Source: Clostridium sp. Marseille-P299 (GTDB lineage Bacteria > Bacillota > Clostridia > Lachnospirales > Lachnospiraceae). Taken from it: a DNA stretch of 64,000 nucleotides. Positions 53,137 to 62,171 of the stretch are shown here, piece after piece. Numbering within the stretch: position 1 is the stretch's first letter; each line of letters starts with the position of its first letter. The translations under genes and the position numbers were made by a program. Location: NCBI RefSeq assembly GCF_900078195.1, contig NZ_FJVE01000007.1, positions 1,488,001-1,552,000 of the forward strand, read 5' to 3'. Under the pieces are notes generated by a model, which was not told the origin of the DNA, did no database searches, and was given only the letters and a program-made list of their open reading frames with translations.

Positions 53137-53353
53137 GGCAATTAGAAATAGCATTAATTGAACAAAAATCTATAAAAAATGTAAATTACACTTGATTATT
53201 TCTATAATAGATTATATTATATAGTATAGAATAATAAATTAATTTGTAAAAATGCACTATATGTTGTACTTTATAAGAGGGGTATAATATGCGTTTAGAA
53301 GGAAATAACAAATGGGCTTAGAGTAGCCATTGTAATAAAAAGGAGGAAGTACC
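53137..53353 (+). other. ftsQ-ftsZ spacer, probable ftsZ leader
   Basis: The region is AT-rich. A ten-codon reading frame at 53289-53321, starting after AGAGGGG, is too short to support as a gene. AAAAGGAGG at 53338-53346 is the ftsZ ribosome binding site. A separate ftsZ promoter is plausible, but I could not identify a good pair of boxes. Confidence 0.4.
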
Positions 53354-54580
53354 TTGCTTGAGATAAGAATGAATGAATCAGATTCTGCTGCTAAAATTCT
53401 TGTAGTTGGAGTTGGTGGAGCAGGGAATAATGCGGTAAACCGCATGATTGAGGAGAATATATTAGGTGTTGATTTTGTTTGTGTGAATACGGACAAGCAA
53501 CATTTAAAGAATTGTAAAGCGCCACAGGTGGTACAAATTGGAGAAAAATTAACGAAAGGTCTAGGAGCAGGAGCGAGACCTGATATTGGAGAAAAAGCTG
53601 CTGAAGAAAGTCGTGAAGAGCTGACAGAAATCATTAAAGGTTCTGATATGGTATTTGTCACATGTGGAATGGGCGGCGGTACTGGAACTGGTGCAGCACC
53701 TGTAGTTGCTAACATTGCAAAAAGCATGGGTATTCTAACTGTTGGAATCGTTACAAAGCCTTTTAAGTTTGAAGCAAAGCAAAGAATGAATAATGCAATC
53801 AATGGAATTGAAAAATTAAAAGAAAACGTTGATACATTAATTGTAATCCCTAATGATAAATTACTTGAAATTGTTGATCGTAGAACTACAATGCCAGATG
53901 CTTTAAGAAAAGCAGATGAAGTTCTTCAACAAGGTGTACAAGGTATCACGGATTTAATTAATGTTCCTGGTTTAATTAACCTAGACTTCGCAGATGTTCA
54001 GACAGTAATGAAGGACAAGGGAGTTGCACATATCGGAATTGGTTTTGGTACTGGTGATGATAAATGTACAGAGGCTGTAAAACAAGCGATTACAAGTCCA
54101 TTACTTGAAACAACAATTCAAGGTGCAAGTCATGTTATCATTAATATTTCAGGTGATATCAGCTTAATTGAAGCGAATGAAGCAGCTACATTTGTACAAG
54201 AGCTTGCAGGAGATTCTGCAAATATTATTTTCGGTGCTATGTACGATGAGACTACACCTGATCAAGCAATCATAACAGTTATTGCTACAGGTCTTGAGGA
54301 TGGATCATCTCAAAATGTTGTAAAAACAGCTGATTTCCTAAAAGGAAATACAACTGGTAAAATTGGCCTTGGTTCTGGAACTTTACCTACATACAACAAT
54401 CCAGCAAGTAATTCACAGACCATACAACCAAAGCCAAGTGTAAATACGAATGTTACTCAGGGCTTTACAAAGCCACAACCTTCAAACTTCTCCATGCCAA
54501 CTTATGGAAGCGGAGCAAGTAATCAAGAAACTGGTGGAATTAAGATACCTGAGTTCTTACAAAAGAATAGAAATAAATAA
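53354..54580 (+). CDS. ftsZ: Cell-division tubulin homologue FtsZ
   Basis: This 408-residue GTPase forms the Z ring. [18 protein letters not shown], the tubulin signature [12 protein letters not shown] and [11 protein letters not shown] are present. A flexible Ser/Asn/Gln-rich linker (about 325-390) leads to the C-terminal peptide [15 protein letters not shown], which binds FtsA/SepF-type anchors. The start is TTG at 53354 with AGGAGG seven nt upstream; MLEIRMNE is a typical clostridial FtsZ opening. A terminator follows at 54596. Confidence 0.98.
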   Translation: MLEIRMNESDSAAKILVVGVGGAGNNAVNRMIEENILGVDFVCVNTDKQHLKNCKAPQVVQIGEKLTKGLGAGARPDIGEKAAEESREELTEIIKGSDMVFVTCGMGGGTGTGAAPVVANIAKSMGILTVGIVTKPFKFEAKQRMNNAINGIEKLKENVDTLIVIPNDKLLEIVDRRTTMPDALRKADEVLQQGVQGITDLINVPGLINLDFADVQTVMKDKGVAHIGIGFGTGDDKCTEAVKQAITSPLLETTIQGASHVIINISGDISLIEANEAATFVQELAGDSANIIFGAMYDETTPDQAIITVIATGLEDGSSQNVVKTADFLKGNTTGKIGLGSGTLPTYNNPASNSQTIQPKPSVNTNVTQGFTKPQPSNFSMPTYGSGASNQETGGIKIPEFLQKNRNK

Positions 54581-54595
54581 TATAATTTTGCATAC

Positions 54596-54645
54596 AAAGA
54601 TTGAGAACATTATGATTTAGTTCAGATGAGCTCAATCTTTTTTGC
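54596..54645 (+). terminator. Intrinsic terminator after ftsZ
   Basis: AAAGATTGAG (54596-54605) pairs with CTCAATCTTT (54631-54640), followed by further Ts. It closes the dcw transcript. Confidence 0.85.
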
Positions 54646-54678
54646 ATATATAAAATAAGCATTTATTAGGGGATAGAT

Positions 54679-55785
54679 ATGAATTATCGAAGGAAATTAT
54701 ATTTTTATAAGGACATTTATGATTATCAAGGAACAAATCAATTGTTTTTAAATGCAGTGAAAGAAAATATTACTTATCATAGAAAACACAATAAGAAATA
54801 CCAGGCGATACTTAAGAAAAAGAATTTTAGAGTTGGTGATTTGGCGACTTATCAAGACTTATACAAAATACCATTTCTACCAACGATTTATTTTAAAAAA
54901 CATAAAATTGCTTCCATGAAAGATTATAAGATGCTAGTAAAGGCAACGTCTTCTGGAACCACTGGAAAAAGAAGTAAGATTGGATTTGATTTAAATAGCT
55001 TATTATATGCAGGTATTATGGCTATGAGGATGAGTAAATATCACAAATTATTATCAAAAAAAAGAACAAATTATATCGTTTTAGGATATGAGCCACATAA
55101 AAGTAATCAAACGGTAATTACAAAAACACAATTTGTGTCAACCTTATTTGCACCTCCAATGAACCGTAAATATGCAATTAAATATAGGAATGGTGGTTAT
55201 GAAGTTGATTTTAAAGGGATTAAAAAGGCATTGGATCGTTATGTGAAAATGAATTATCCAGTGAGAATTGTTGGATTTCCTTCTTATACATTATTCCTTC
55301 TACAGTGGTTAAAGAGCGAGGGGCTTTCGTATCAGTTACCCAAAGACTCAATGCTTATGTTAGGTGGAGGATGGAAAGGTTTTTATAAAGAGAAGGTGGA
55401 AAAGGAAGAGTTGTACCAATTGGCAAATGAAGTTTTTGGAATAGAAGGACATAATTGTAGAGAATTCTTTGGAGCAGTAGAGCATCCTTCCTTATATTGC
55501 TCTTGTAAAAATAATCATTTTCATGTACCGATATTTAGTAGAGTTATTATTCGAGATGTTGATACTTTAAAGCCTGTTACGAATGGGAAGGTAGGACTTA
55601 TTAATTTAATCACTCCACTTGCAAAAAGTATGCCACTTGTTAGTATAATGACCGATGACCTTGGTATCCTCCGTGATGGTAAAGAATGTGGCTGTGGTAT
55701 CAAATCTCCCTATTTTGAGATCCTTGGTAGAGTAGGAGTAAAAGAAATCAAGACATGTGCAGCTGGGGCTAGTGAATTACTATAA
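54679..55785 (+). CDS. LuxE-like acyl-protein synthetase
   Basis: This 368-residue protein belongs to the LuxE/AMP-dependent acyl-protein synthetase family. It opens with YDYQGTNQLFLNAVKENITYH. The adenylation-type loop is KATSSGTTGKRSKIGFD. FFGAVEHPSLYCSC, VIIRDVDTLKPV and DDLGIL follow. Cys360, nine residues from the C-terminus in IKTCAAGASELL, matches the C-terminal acyl-accepting Cys of Vibrio LuxE. LuxE activates a fatty acid with ATP, carries it as a thioester and hands it to LuxC. The LuxC-like gene follows after 21 nt. No luciferase genes are present, so a role in light emission is not suggested. Confidence 0.85.
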   Translation: MNYRRKLYFYKDIYDYQGTNQLFLNAVKENITYHRKHNKKYQAILKKKNFRVGDLATYQDLYKIPFLPTIYFKKHKIASMKDYKMLVKATSSGTTGKRSKIGFDLNSLLYAGIMAMRMSKYHKLLSKKRTNYIVLGYEPHKSNQTVITKTQFVSTLFAPPMNRKYAIKYRNGGYEVDFKGIKKALDRYVKMNYPVRIVGFPSYTLFLLQWLKSEGLSYQLPKDSMLMLGGGWKGFYKEKVEKEELYQLANEVFGIEGHNCREFFGAVEHPSLYCSCKNNHFHVPIFSRVIIRDVDTLKPVTNGKVGLINLITPLAKSMPLVSIMTDDLGILRDGKECGCGIKSPYFEILGRVGVKEIKTCAAGASELL

Positions 55786-55806
55786 TCTTACATGTAGCAT
55801 TCTATT

Positions 55807-57030
55807 GTGAACATTTTGAGAGGTATGGAAAATAGAAATATGAGATATGATGATCTAAAAAACAACATATTAAGAACGCTAAAACAACCTTTATTGAATA
55901 AGGAAATTGTATTACAAGCATGTAATAAATTATCTGTAGCAATAGCAACTGGCACCTATGATAACCTTATGAAAAATATGGGCCTTTATGAAATGATTAC
56001 AAAGGATAAGCTCAAAGAAGCCTATGAAATGCTAAGTGAAGCTTATTTAAGAAATAAGATTGCTACAGAGCTTGGACCGGATGAAGTAAAATATTTTCCA
56101 CTGGGGGTATTGCTGCATATTGGTGCAGGCAATTTAGACGGGATCTCTGCCTTTAGTGTCATTGAAGGACTTTTAATGGGAAATATTAATATCTTGAAAC
56201 TTCCTTCCAATCATGATCCAATATCAGTTCTAATATTAAAGGAGCTAATTCGTTTGGAGCCTTTATTAAAAGAGTACATATATATGTTTAGCATCCCTTC
56301 TAATAAAATAAATAAGCTTAAGCGTCTTTGTGAACTCGCAGATGGTGTTGTAGTATGGGGAAGTGATGAGGCTATTACGTTTTATCGTAGTGTTGTCCCT
56401 GCAAACACGAAATTAATAGAGTGGGGACATAAAATGAGTTTTGCTTATATTACGAAGGAAGGCTTGCATGAGGAGCAAATGTTTGATTTAGCTGAGCACA
56501 TCATTAAGACGAAGCAATTACTATGCAGCTCATGTCAGGGGATTTATATTGATTGTGAAGAAGGAGAAGAAGTTGATGATTTTTGTTTGCGGTTTTTACC
56601 TATCTTAGAATCAACAGCAAAGAAGTATCATGGTTTTGATATTGGTATTCGTGCGCAAAATACGTTAAAACTTTATAATTATGAGATTGAACATAATGAT
56701 AGGAAAATGAAACTTTATAAAGAAAATAATGTTAGTTTAATTCGATTGTATGAGCCGAGTTTAGAAAATTCCTTACTTTATGGTAATGTGTGGGTGAAAG
56801 CCTTACCTAGAAAGGATATTATTGATGTATTAAAAGAAAATCGTGGGTACCTGCAAACGGTAGGTCTTATATGCGAGGAATCAGAATATGAGGAACTAAG
56901 TTTTACGCTGATTCGAGCTGGCGTAACACGTATACGAAATGCTGGGGATATGTCAACTGAATATCAAGGAGATCCTCATGACGGAGAATACCCACTGCGA
57001 AGGTATGGGAAGGTAGTAAAAATTAAATAG
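55807..57030 (+). CDS. LuxC-like acyl-CoA/acyl-protein reductase
   Basis: This protein of about 407 residues belongs to the LuxC aldehyde-dehydrogenase-related family, which reduces an activated acyl group to an aldehyde with NADPH. Recognisable blocks are FPLGVLLHIGAGNLDG, GNINILKLPSNHDP, VVVWGSDEAI and the catalytic region TKQLLCSSCQGIY, whose first Cys matches the LuxC nucleophile. Start choice is uncertain: GTG 55807 or ATG 55825/55840, none with an ideal site. With the LuxE-like protein it should form a fatty-acid or acyl reductase complex. The substrate and the fate of the aldehyde are unknown. Confidence 0.85.
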   Translation: MNILRGMENRNMRYDDLKNNILRTLKQPLLNKEIVLQACNKLSVAIATGTYDNLMKNMGLYEMITKDKLKEAYEMLSEAYLRNKIATELGPDEVKYFPLGVLLHIGAGNLDGISAFSVIEGLLMGNINILKLPSNHDPISVLILKELIRLEPLLKEYIYMFSIPSNKINKLKRLCELADGVVVWGSDEAITFYRSVVPANTKLIEWGHKMSFAYITKEGLHEEQMFDLAEHIIKTKQLLCSSCQGIYIDCEEGEEVDDFCLRFLPILESTAKKYHGFDIGIRAQNTLKLYNYEIEHNDRKMKLYKENNVSLIRLYEPSLENSLLYGNVWVKALPRKDIIDVLKENRGYLQTVGLICEESEYEELSFTLIRAGVTRIRNAGDMSTEYQGDPHDGEYPLRRYGKVVKIK

Positions 57031-57408
57031 ATATTAGGAATTAAATAGATATTAAAAGTATGGAGGGAAGAATTAACCCTCCTTTTTTCATTTGACAAAT
57101 AAATTTAAAAAGTTTTCCTTGAATCTTAATATACATAATTAATTGGTTAAGTTGGATTTCTGATTAGATAATTAAATTGTTTGTTAGGCGTATTTACAAT
57201 GAGAATGCAATACGCATATTCTTGTCCCTATTATGTCCATATTTTCGGTTAAAAACTCGAATTCTTAGATGGCTTGTCAAAGTTAAAGCCTTTCCATCGG
57301 TTCATGCTGAAAAAAAACTATTAAAAATCTTTATTATATACTACAGTATTACAAAATATTCCATTCCTACAGGCTATAATGTTAAGTATCAATTGGAGGC
57401 GAGGTGAA
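57031..57408 (+). other. luxC-spoIIGA intergenic region with terminator and control sequences
   Basis: GGAGGG (57062-57067) and CCCTCC (57077-57082) with a T6 tract form a clear terminator for the lux-like pair. TTTGACAAA at 57091-57099 reads TTTGTCAAA on the other strand, close to a Spo0A box, and also contains a perfect TTGACA. No TATAAT lies at normal spacing. A 76-codon frame across 57177-57407 has no ribosome binding site or recognisable content and is not called as a gene. Confidence 0.5.
57062..57089 (+). terminator. Intrinsic terminator after the LuxC-like gene
   Basis: GGAGGG pairs perfectly with CCCTCC around a 9-nt loop, followed by TTTTTT. Confidence 0.9.
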
Positions 57409-58263
57409 TTGCAACTTGAAGTATATGTTGACGTTCTATTTTTCTGGAATGTCTTAATGAATCTAATACTATTATACATAACGAAGTTATTAAGAAGACA
57501 GAAAACTTCATGCGCTAGAATTATATTAGGTGCTATTTTTGGTGCTTTTATCTCATGCCTCATAACGGTATTTTTAAGTTTGCCAAGTGTAGCAAATCTG
57601 ATGATTAGTTATGGATTCACAGGAATTATTATGGTTTTGATTGTTTTTGGGAAGAAGAATAAAAGGGGAATGATGAATAACTATTTATATTTTTTAATAG
57701 TAACATTTATTTTCGGAGGAATGCTACAATCCTTCCTTAGTTCATTAAAGTCAATGAATCTTTTATCTAGGGTATTTAACTCTATATTAAATCAGAACAT
57801 ATCAGGAACAATGATGATCGTTTTACTTATAATAATAATTCCTCTAATGACAATCATTCTTTTGAATGCTAAGAAAAACACTAAGGATGAAAAATGTTAT
57901 TATAGGGTGATACTTAAAATAGATGAAAAATGTATACCGTGTATAGGATTTTTGGATACCGGTAATTCTTTGTATGATCCTACAAATGGAAAACCGGTTA
58001 TTTTAGTAGATAGAGTTTTACTTCATAGCATATATGAAGAGGTGAAAATGAATCATCCTGAAAAAATTAGGTTGGTTCCTTATCGGTGCATTGGTAAAGA
58101 AAACGGACTTCTAGAAGGAATTCGCATAGATGAGGTTACCATTGAGAATGAGCAAGATTCCTTTACTAGAAGTCAAATTACTGCGGCATTGTCGGAGTAT
58201 GAATTTAAAAATAGTAAGGATTATCAAGTGTTACTTCATAGTAGGTTATTAGGCAATTTATAA
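57409..58263 (+). CDS. spoIIGA: Sporulation sigma-E processing peptidase SpoIIGA
   Basis: This protein of about 284 residues has five hydrophobic helices in the N-terminal half, beginning EVYVDVLFFWNVLMNLILLY. A C-terminal aspartic-protease-like domain has the catalytic motif GFLDTGNSLYDP. In Bacillus it cleaves pro-sigma-E in the mother cell after a signal from the forespore. TTG 57409 has GGAGG nine nt upstream and gives the family N-terminus; ATG 57379 lacks a ribosome binding site. sigE follows 30 nt later. Confidence 0.95.
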   Translation: MQLEVYVDVLFFWNVLMNLILLYITKLLRRQKTSCARIILGAIFGAFISCLITVFLSLPSVANLMISYGFTGIIMVLIVFGKKNKRGMMNNYLYFLIVTFIFGGMLQSFLSSLKSMNLLSRVFNSILNQNISGTMMIVLLIIIIPLMTIILLNAKKNTKDEKCYYRVILKIDEKCIPCIGFLDTGNSLYDPTNGKPVILVDRVLLHSIYEEVKMNHPEKIRLVPYRCIGKENGLLEGIRIDEVTIENEQDSFTRSQITAALSEYEFKNSKDYQVLLHSRLLGNL

Positions 58264-58293
58264 AATGAATGCAATGAATAGGAGGAGAATCGA

Positions 58294-59034
58294 ATGCTTT
58301 TAAAGATATCTATAACTAATAAGTTCCAATTTCGCATGATACCAAACTTCAAGGACTTATTTTTTAGAAAGCGTGGAGAGATTCATTATATTGGAGGAGC
58401 AGAAGTTTTACCAGCACCCTTAGATGCAGAACGAGAGGCAGATGCAATTGGGAGGCTTGGAACCGATGAAGATACCAATGCTAAATCCTTATTAGTAGAA
58501 CATAATTTGAGATTGGTTGTTTACATAGCTAAGAAATTTGATAATACTGGAGTAGGTGTTGAGGATTTAATATCCATTGGTACAATCGGGCTTATTAAGG
58601 CGATTAATACATTTAATCCAGATAAGAACATTAAACTTGCAACCTATGCTTCCAGGTGTATTGAAAATGAAATTTTGATGTATTTAAGAAGAAATAGTAA
58701 AACAAAATTAGAAGTTTCCATCGATGAACCGTTAAATGTTGATTGGGATGGTAATGAATTGTTATTATCCGACATTTTAGGAACAGAAGAAGATGTTATT
58801 TATAAAAATATAGAAGATGAGGTGGATAAAAAATTACTAAGTAGAGCCTTGTCTAAATTAAATGATCGTGAAAAAATCATTGTTCAACTACGCTTTGGTT
58901 TAAATACCGAAGATGGAAATGAAAGAACTCAAAAAGAAGTAGCGGATATGTTAGGTATTTCACAGTCGTATATTTCAAGGTTAGAGAAAAAAATTATTAA
59001 GCGTTTAAAGAAAGAAATGTTACGATGTGAATGA
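58294..59034 (+). CDS. sigE: Sporulation sigma factor SigE (pro-sigma-E)
   Basis: This 246-residue sigma-70 factor is the early mother-cell regulator. The first 31 residues are a pro-sequence ahead of [13 protein letters not shown], which aligns with the processing region YYIGGSE of Bacillus pro-sigma-E. Region 2 contains [21 protein letters not shown] and [12 protein letters not shown]. Region 4 contains [32 protein letters not shown] precedes the ATG. It is made with its own protease from the same operon. Confidence 0.98.
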   Translation: MLLKISITNKFQFRMIPNFKDLFFRKRGEIHYIGGAEVLPAPLDAEREADAIGRLGTDEDTNAKSLLVEHNLRLVVYIAKKFDNTGVGVEDLISIGTIGLIKAINTFNPDKNIKLATYASRCIENEILMYLRRNSKTKLEVSIDEPLNVDWDGNELLLSDILGTEEDVIYKNIEDEVDKKLLSRALSKLNDREKIIVQLRFGLNTEDGNERTQKEVADMLGISQSYISRLEKKIIKRLKKEMLRCE

Positions 59035-59288
59035 TTAAAAAGTATAGGTGACTTTATGTGCCTTGAACAATTAAAATGACCAGAAAAATTTAATTAATTT
59101 ATGTACTAAGGATGTATAAAATTTAGAATTTTGAAATGTCATGATTTATTTACTGCTGGATAAAAAATAGGAAATAATTACATGTACTTTTTCAGTATAA
59201 AGAGCGATGAAAACGTAAATCATTAATTCTAGACATTGAAATTCCAAAGATGGAATTTGAATGAAGAAGATGATTCGGAGGTTTCAGT
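59035..59288 (+). other. sigE-sigG spacer, probable forespore promoter region
   Basis: This 254-nt AT-rich region has no ORF. In other spore-formers sigG has its own sigma-F/sigma-G promoter here. Several GTATA words occur (59115 and 59197 areas), but I could not match a convincing -10 at the right spacing. TCGGAGG before ATG 59289 is the ribosome binding site. Confidence 0.35.
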
Positions 59289-60068
59289 ATGGCTCTTTAT
59301 AAAGTTGAGATTTGCGGCGTTAATACATCCAAATTGCCTTTATTAAAAGGTGAGGAGAAGGAAGCTTTATTTACTCGAATTAAGCAGGGGGATAAAGAGG
59401 CTAGAGAGCTTTATATCAAAGGAAACTTAAGACTAGTACTTAGTATTATCCAACGTTTTTCTAATAGTAATGAAAACGTAGATGATTTATTTCAGATTGG
59501 TTGCATTGGGTTGATGAAAGCAATCGATAATTTTGACATTACACAAGGTGTTAAATTTTCCACTTATGCTGTTCCAATGATTATCGGTGAAATCAGACGT
59601 TACTTAAGAGATAATAACTCAATACGTGTTTCTAGATCACTTCGTGATACTGCATATAAAGCAATTTATGCAAAAGAAGCACTTCTACGTAGGAATGATA
59701 AGGAACCAACTGTTTCTGAAATTGCTGCAGAAGTTGGCATTAATCAGGAAGACATCGTGGCTGCATTAGATGCAATACAAAGTCCTGTATCTCTTTATGA
59801 ACCAGTTTATTCTGAAGGTGGAGATACTTTATATATAATGGATCAAGTAAGTGATAAGAAAAACAAAGAAGATAACTGGATTGAAGAAATTTCGTTAAAA
59901 GAAGCGATGTCAAGATTATCGCCAAGAGAAAATAATATTATTAACCTCCGATTTTTCCAAGGAAAGACTCAGATGGAAGTTGCAGATGAAATTCATATTT
60001 CCCAAGCCCAGGTGAGTCGTTTAGAGAAAAACGCATTGAAGAATATGAAGAACTATTTAAGCCATTAA
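59289..60068 (+). CDS. sigG: Sporulation sigma factor SigG
   Basis: This 259-residue late forespore sigma factor starts with the hallmark KVEICGVNTSKLPLLKGEE. Region 2 is NLRLVLSIIQRFSNSNENVDDLFQ with KFSTYAVPMIIGEIRRYLRD. Region 3 is PTVSEIAAEVGI. Region 4 is TQMEVADEIHISQAQVSRLEK. No pro-sequence is present. The spoIIGA-sigE-sigG order is conserved across spore-formers. Confidence 0.98.
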   Translation: MALYKVEICGVNTSKLPLLKGEEKEALFTRIKQGDKEARELYIKGNLRLVLSIIQRFSNSNENVDDLFQIGCIGLMKAIDNFDITQGVKFSTYAVPMIIGEIRRYLRDNNSIRVSRSLRDTAYKAIYAKEALLRRNDKEPTVSEIAAEVGINQEDIVAALDAIQSPVSLYEPVYSEGGDTLYIMDQVSDKKNKEDNWIEEISLKEAMSRLSPRENNIINLRFFQGKTQMEVADEIHISQAQVSRLEKNALKNMKNYLSH

Positions 60069-60405
60069 TTAAATTGAAAAATATATCGATTCGTAATTTT
60101 TTAGAATCTAAATATTATCAATAATAGAATTATAGGAACTATAGAAACAAAGTGTATCTATAAGAAAAAATTGAATCAATGAATAACTAATTTAATATGA
60201 AATAATAAGGCTTTTGAAAACTAAGTGATACGTACTATATAACGTTTAAAAAACGGTACGTACACGAATGTTTACAAAAGCCTTTCATATTTGGTTGCTA
60301 TTCGTAATGAAAACAGGTAAAATGATTGTATCAATGTAAGAATTGAAACCGAAATAAAGATTTTATAAAATTTAGGCTGTCTTTGTCGGCGAAAATGGAG
60401 GAAAT
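60069..60405. other. sigG-ADH intergenic region
   Basis: No ORF is supported over 337 nt. The main content is the long inverted repeat at 60207-60284. GGAGG before ATG 60406 is the ADH ribosome binding site. Confidence 0.5.
60207..60284. terminator. ~30-bp imperfect inverted repeat, probable bidirectional terminator
   Basis: The left arm (60207-60236) starts AAGGCTTTTG and ends TACGTAC; the right arm (60255-60284) is its imperfect complement, starting GGTACGTAC and ending CAAAAGCCTT. The outer 10 bp and inner 7 bp pair perfectly with mismatches between. An 18-nt AT loop lies at the centre and TTTCATATTT follows. It probably ends the sigG transcript. Confidence 0.7.
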
Positions 60406-61566
60406 ATGGAGAATTTTAGATTTCATGCGTATACGAATATGTTATTTGGTAAAGATCAAATAGAAAACTTACCAAGCCTTGTCGCTGAATATGGAAAAAA
60501 TGTGTTGCTTGTTTATGGTGGCGGCAGTATTAAAAAAATTGGTATTTACGATAAAGTAATGGAATTGTTAAAAGATTATAATGTAGTAGAATTATCAGGA
60601 GTTGAACCTAACCCACGAATTACTACGGTAGAAAAAGGTGTTGCTTTATGTAGGGAACATAATATAGATGTTGTATTAGCTGTTGGTGGAGGAAGTACAA
60701 TCGATTGTAGTAAGGTAATTGCTGCAGGGTATTATTATGAAGGTAAGACTTGGGATATTGTACTTGATCCAAGTAAGATTGATAAGGTACTTCCAATTGT
60801 AACTGTTTTAACGTTGGCGGCAACTGGTTCAGAAATGAACAAAAATGCAGTAATTTCTAATATGGAAACAAATGAAAAGTTTGGAACATCTTCAATGAAT
60901 ATGATTCCAAAAGCAAGTATATTAGATCCAACGTATCTTTATAGTTTACCGGCAATTCAAACCGCAGCGGGTACTGCTGATATTATGTCTCATATATTTG
61001 AGAACTATTTTAAAGCAGATACAAGTGCTTATATTCAGGACCGATTTGCAGAAGGAATTTTAAAAGCTTGTATTAAATATTGTAAAATAGCACTTGAAAA
61101 ACCGGACGATTATGAAGCAAGGGCTAATTTAATGTGGGCAAGTAGTATGGCACTGAATGGCTTGACTGGTGCAGGTAAATCTGGATCTTGGACATGCCAT
61201 CCAATTGAACATGAGCTAAGTGCATTTTATGATATTACACATGGAGTAGGTCTTGCTATATTAACTCCACGTTGGATGCACTATATTTTAAGTGAGACAA
61301 CAGTTGATAAATTTGTGGAATATGCAGTGAATGTCTGGAACTTAGATGCAAGTAAGGATAAGTATGCTATAGCCAATGAGGCGATTGATAAAACAGAGCA
61401 GTTCTTTAAAGAGTGTAAGATTCCTATGACTTTAACTGAATTAGGAATCGATGCTTCAAAGTTTGAAATCATGGCGGAAAAGGCTGTTAAGTTTGGCGGA
61501 CTAGCCGATGCATACGTTCCATTATCAAAAGATGATGTAGTGGAAATTTTTAATATGTGCTTATAA
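60406..61566 (+). CDS. Iron-containing alcohol dehydrogenase (butanol dehydrogenase-like)
   Basis: This 386-residue group III alcohol dehydrogenase reduces aldehydes to alcohols, usually with NADPH in this subfamily. It has VYGGGSIKKIGIYDKV, the nucleotide loop AVGGGSTIDCSK and LAATGSEMNKNAV. Metal ligands lie in AGTADIMSHIFENYF and in CHPIEHELSAFYDITHG. The NFRFHAYTNMLFGKDQIENL start is typical of BdhA/YqhD-type enzymes. It may act in fermentative ethanol or butanol formation; the aldehyde source is unknown, though the lux-like pair 3.4 kb upstream would make aldehydes. It sits 23 nt before the DUF1622 gene. Confidence 0.94.
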   Translation: MENFRFHAYTNMLFGKDQIENLPSLVAEYGKNVLLVYGGGSIKKIGIYDKVMELLKDYNVVELSGVEPNPRITTVEKGVALCREHNIDVVLAVGGGSTIDCSKVIAAGYYYEGKTWDIVLDPSKIDKVLPIVTVLTLAATGSEMNKNAVISNMETNEKFGTSSMNMIPKASILDPTYLYSLPAIQTAAGTADIMSHIFENYFKADTSAYIQDRFAEGILKACIKYCKIALEKPDDYEARANLMWASSMALNGLTGAGKSGSWTCHPIEHELSAFYDITHGVGLAILTPRWMHYILSETTVDKFVEYAVNVWNLDASKDKYAIANEAIDKTEQFFKECKIPMTLTELGIDASKFEIMAEKAVKFGGLADAYVPLSKDDVVEIFNMCL

Positions 61567-61589
61567 AAAATACTACCGTGGAGGAGAAT

Positions 61590-61922
61590 ATGGAATTACT
61601 TCATTTCATACTTGAAAGAATTGTCGAGGGTTCTATTTTATTATTTGAATATATTGGAGTTTTTATATTAATAATTACAGGAATACAAGGTCTTTATCAG
61701 CATTTAAAACGTAGTCCCTATACAAGATTAAATCTAGCTAGAGGGATGTCCATGGGACTAGAGTTTAAACTTGGAAGCGAAATATTAAGAACCGTTGTTG
61801 TTAGAGATTACCAAGAAATTATTCTAGTTGGCGGTATTATTTTGTTAAGAGCAGCATTAACGTTTTTAATTCATTGGGAAATTAAAAATGAAGAATTAAA
61901 TATGGGATCACATAAAAAATAA
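61590..61922 (+). CDS. DUF1622 family small membrane protein
   Basis: This 110-residue protein has two or three hydrophobic helices (about 15-35 and 75-97) joined by a basic loop with RLNLARGMSMGLEFKLGSEI, the conserved core of DUF1622. Function of the family is unknown. ATG 61590 has GGAGGAG upstream; the frame reaches back into the end of the ADH gene. Close spacing suggests co-transcription with the dehydrogenase. Confidence 0.85.
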   Translation: MELLHFILERIVEGSILLFEYIGVFILIITGIQGLYQHLKRSPYTRLNLARGMSMGLEFKLGSEILRTVVVRDYQEIILVGGIILLRAALTFLIHWEIKNEELNMGSHKK

Positions 61923-61975
61923 TCTTTTAAGTTCTATAATTTGAATTTTATTAGATTCAAAAGTAATGAATAAAC

Positions 61976-62025
61976 ATGCCAGTAATCTATTAAAACACTA
62001 TGTTTTAATGATGCTGGCATTTTTA
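61976..62025 (+). terminator. Intrinsic terminator after the DUF1622 gene
   Basis: ATGCCAG (61976-61982) pairs with CTGGCAT (62014-62020), with an inner perfect ATTAAAACA/TGTTTTAAT stem, followed by TTTTAC. Confidence 0.85.
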
Positions 62026-62171
62026 CTTGTTTCAGTTAAAAGCAATTAAACTGTATTATGAGTTTTGATGAGTAATAATCGATGGAAAACATTAAAAATT
62101 TGTCCTATGATGTTTAGTAATAGATATTCATTATATAAATGCAATACTTACATGCAAGAAAAGGAGACAAA

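Noticed and set aside
53289..53321. Ten-codon leader peptide before ftsZ
   Set aside because: It has an upstream AGAGGGG, but it is too short and featureless to support as a gene.
54679..57030. Bioluminescence (lux) operon
   Set aside because: No luxA, luxB or luxD is present; only the reductase-type pair occurs.
57177..57407. A 76-codon open frame before spoIIGA
   Set aside because: No ribosome binding site, no recognisable domain, and its end overlaps the spoIIGA start region.
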